Origin: Erysipelotrichaceae bacterium
GTDB taxonomy: Bacteria; Bacillota_I; Bacilli_A; Erysipelotrichales; Erysipelotrichaceae
Assembly: GCA_017418585.1 (NCBI GenBank)
Contig: JAFONG010000236.1
Span: 1 to 6,879, forward strand
Direction of reading: 5' to 3'
DNA: 6,879 nucleotides
Made by a program: the position numbers and the translations under genes. Shown piece by piece: positions 6,635 to 6,879 of this stretch (its first letter is position 1; each line of letters begins with the position of its first letter). The notes below the pieces were generated by a model. The model searched no databases and was not told where the DNA came from. It saw nothing but the letters and a program-made list of their open reading frames with translations.

Positions 6635-6879
6635 ATGTTATTTGAATACGGTGACAGGATCCTTGAGGTCATTCAGAAAGCGGAAGAAACAAACAAGGAT
6701 ACGATCAGACTGCTGGCGGAGAAATTCGCCGAGAACATCGAAAACGACAAGATCATCCATACATTCGGTACGGGGCATTCCCATATGCTGGGAATCGAAC
6801 TGTTCGCAAGAGCGGGCGGACTGGGCAATGTCGATGCGATGCTGGATCCGGATACCCTGACTTCTTTCGGTGCACAGCG
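6635..6879 (+). CDS. SIS-domain protein, paralogue 4, 3' end cut off by the window
   Basis: An open frame from ATG 6635 to the window edge gives 81 residues, about one third of a normal 240-250 aa SIS protein. It begins MLFEYGDRIL, has the N-terminal helical section, and shows FGTGHSH (44-50) followed by a GIELFARAGG segment. This is the conserved first SIS loop, identical to the one in paralogue 1 at 938. GGGAG at 6621-6625 is nine bases before the start, and the stop of paralogue 3 lies two bases upstream, so it is the third gene of the operon. The second loop (SNSG) would be beyond the window and cannot be checked. It looks like a regular SIS_2/UPF0309-like protein. Confidence 0.88.
   Translation, partial: MLFEYGDRILEVIQKAEETNKDTIRLLAEKFAENIENDKIIHTFGTGHSHMLGIELFARAGGLGNVDAMLDPDTLTSFGAQ

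Noticed and set aside
6642..6860. Open frame of 72 codons at the right end
   Set aside because: It is out of frame with the SIS gene starting at 6635, whose product has the FGTGHSH signature; its composition (rich in Arg, Ser) is typical of a shadow frame.

Overview
The window is gene-dense DNA of moderate GC that looks like a Bacillota chromosome. The evidence is strong AGGAGG-type ribosome binding sites, TGnTATAAT-type extended -10 elements, a short lipoprotein signal with an LSGC lipobox, and intrinsic terminators with U-tracts. Erysipelotrichales-like gut bacteria would fit, but that placement is a weak inference. There is no rRNA, tRNA, CRISPR array, transposase or phage gene.

Layout. 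(1) At 1-3060 there is a three-gene operon on +: the 3' part of a medium-chain dehydrogenase, a SIS-domain sugar-phosphate-binding protein, and a MATE-family membrane exporter. The junctions are abutting (TAG directly followed by ATG) and overlapping (TAATG), and a hairpin terminator lies just after the MATE stop. (2) At about 3085-4640 is a monocistronic lipoprotein gene with a duplicated N-terminal beta-rich module, two Big_2 Ig-like domains and an unrecognised C-terminal domain. (3) At 4647-5105 is a minus-strand orphan PTS EIIA of the mannose family, with a hairpin terminator shared with the convergent lipoprotein gene. (4) At 5106-5184 is a divergent promoter region in which the two promoters physically overlap. 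(5) From 5185 to the window end on + lie three consecutive SIS-domain genes, the last cut off by the window edge. The first of the three has lost the usual SIS phosphate-binding signatures; the other two keep those visible.

How the genes may work together. Four paralogous SIS proteins (about 240-250 aa, SIS_2/UPF0309-like) occur within 6 kb, together with a PTS phosphocarrier, a dehydrogenase and a transporter. This suggests a locus for uptake and conversion of a phosphorylated sugar, amino sugar or polyol. The substrate cannot be read from the sequence. The most unusual points are the degenerate SIS paralogue at the head of the second operon, the mutually overlapping divergent promoters that tie it to the EIIA gene, and the internally duplicated lipoprotein.
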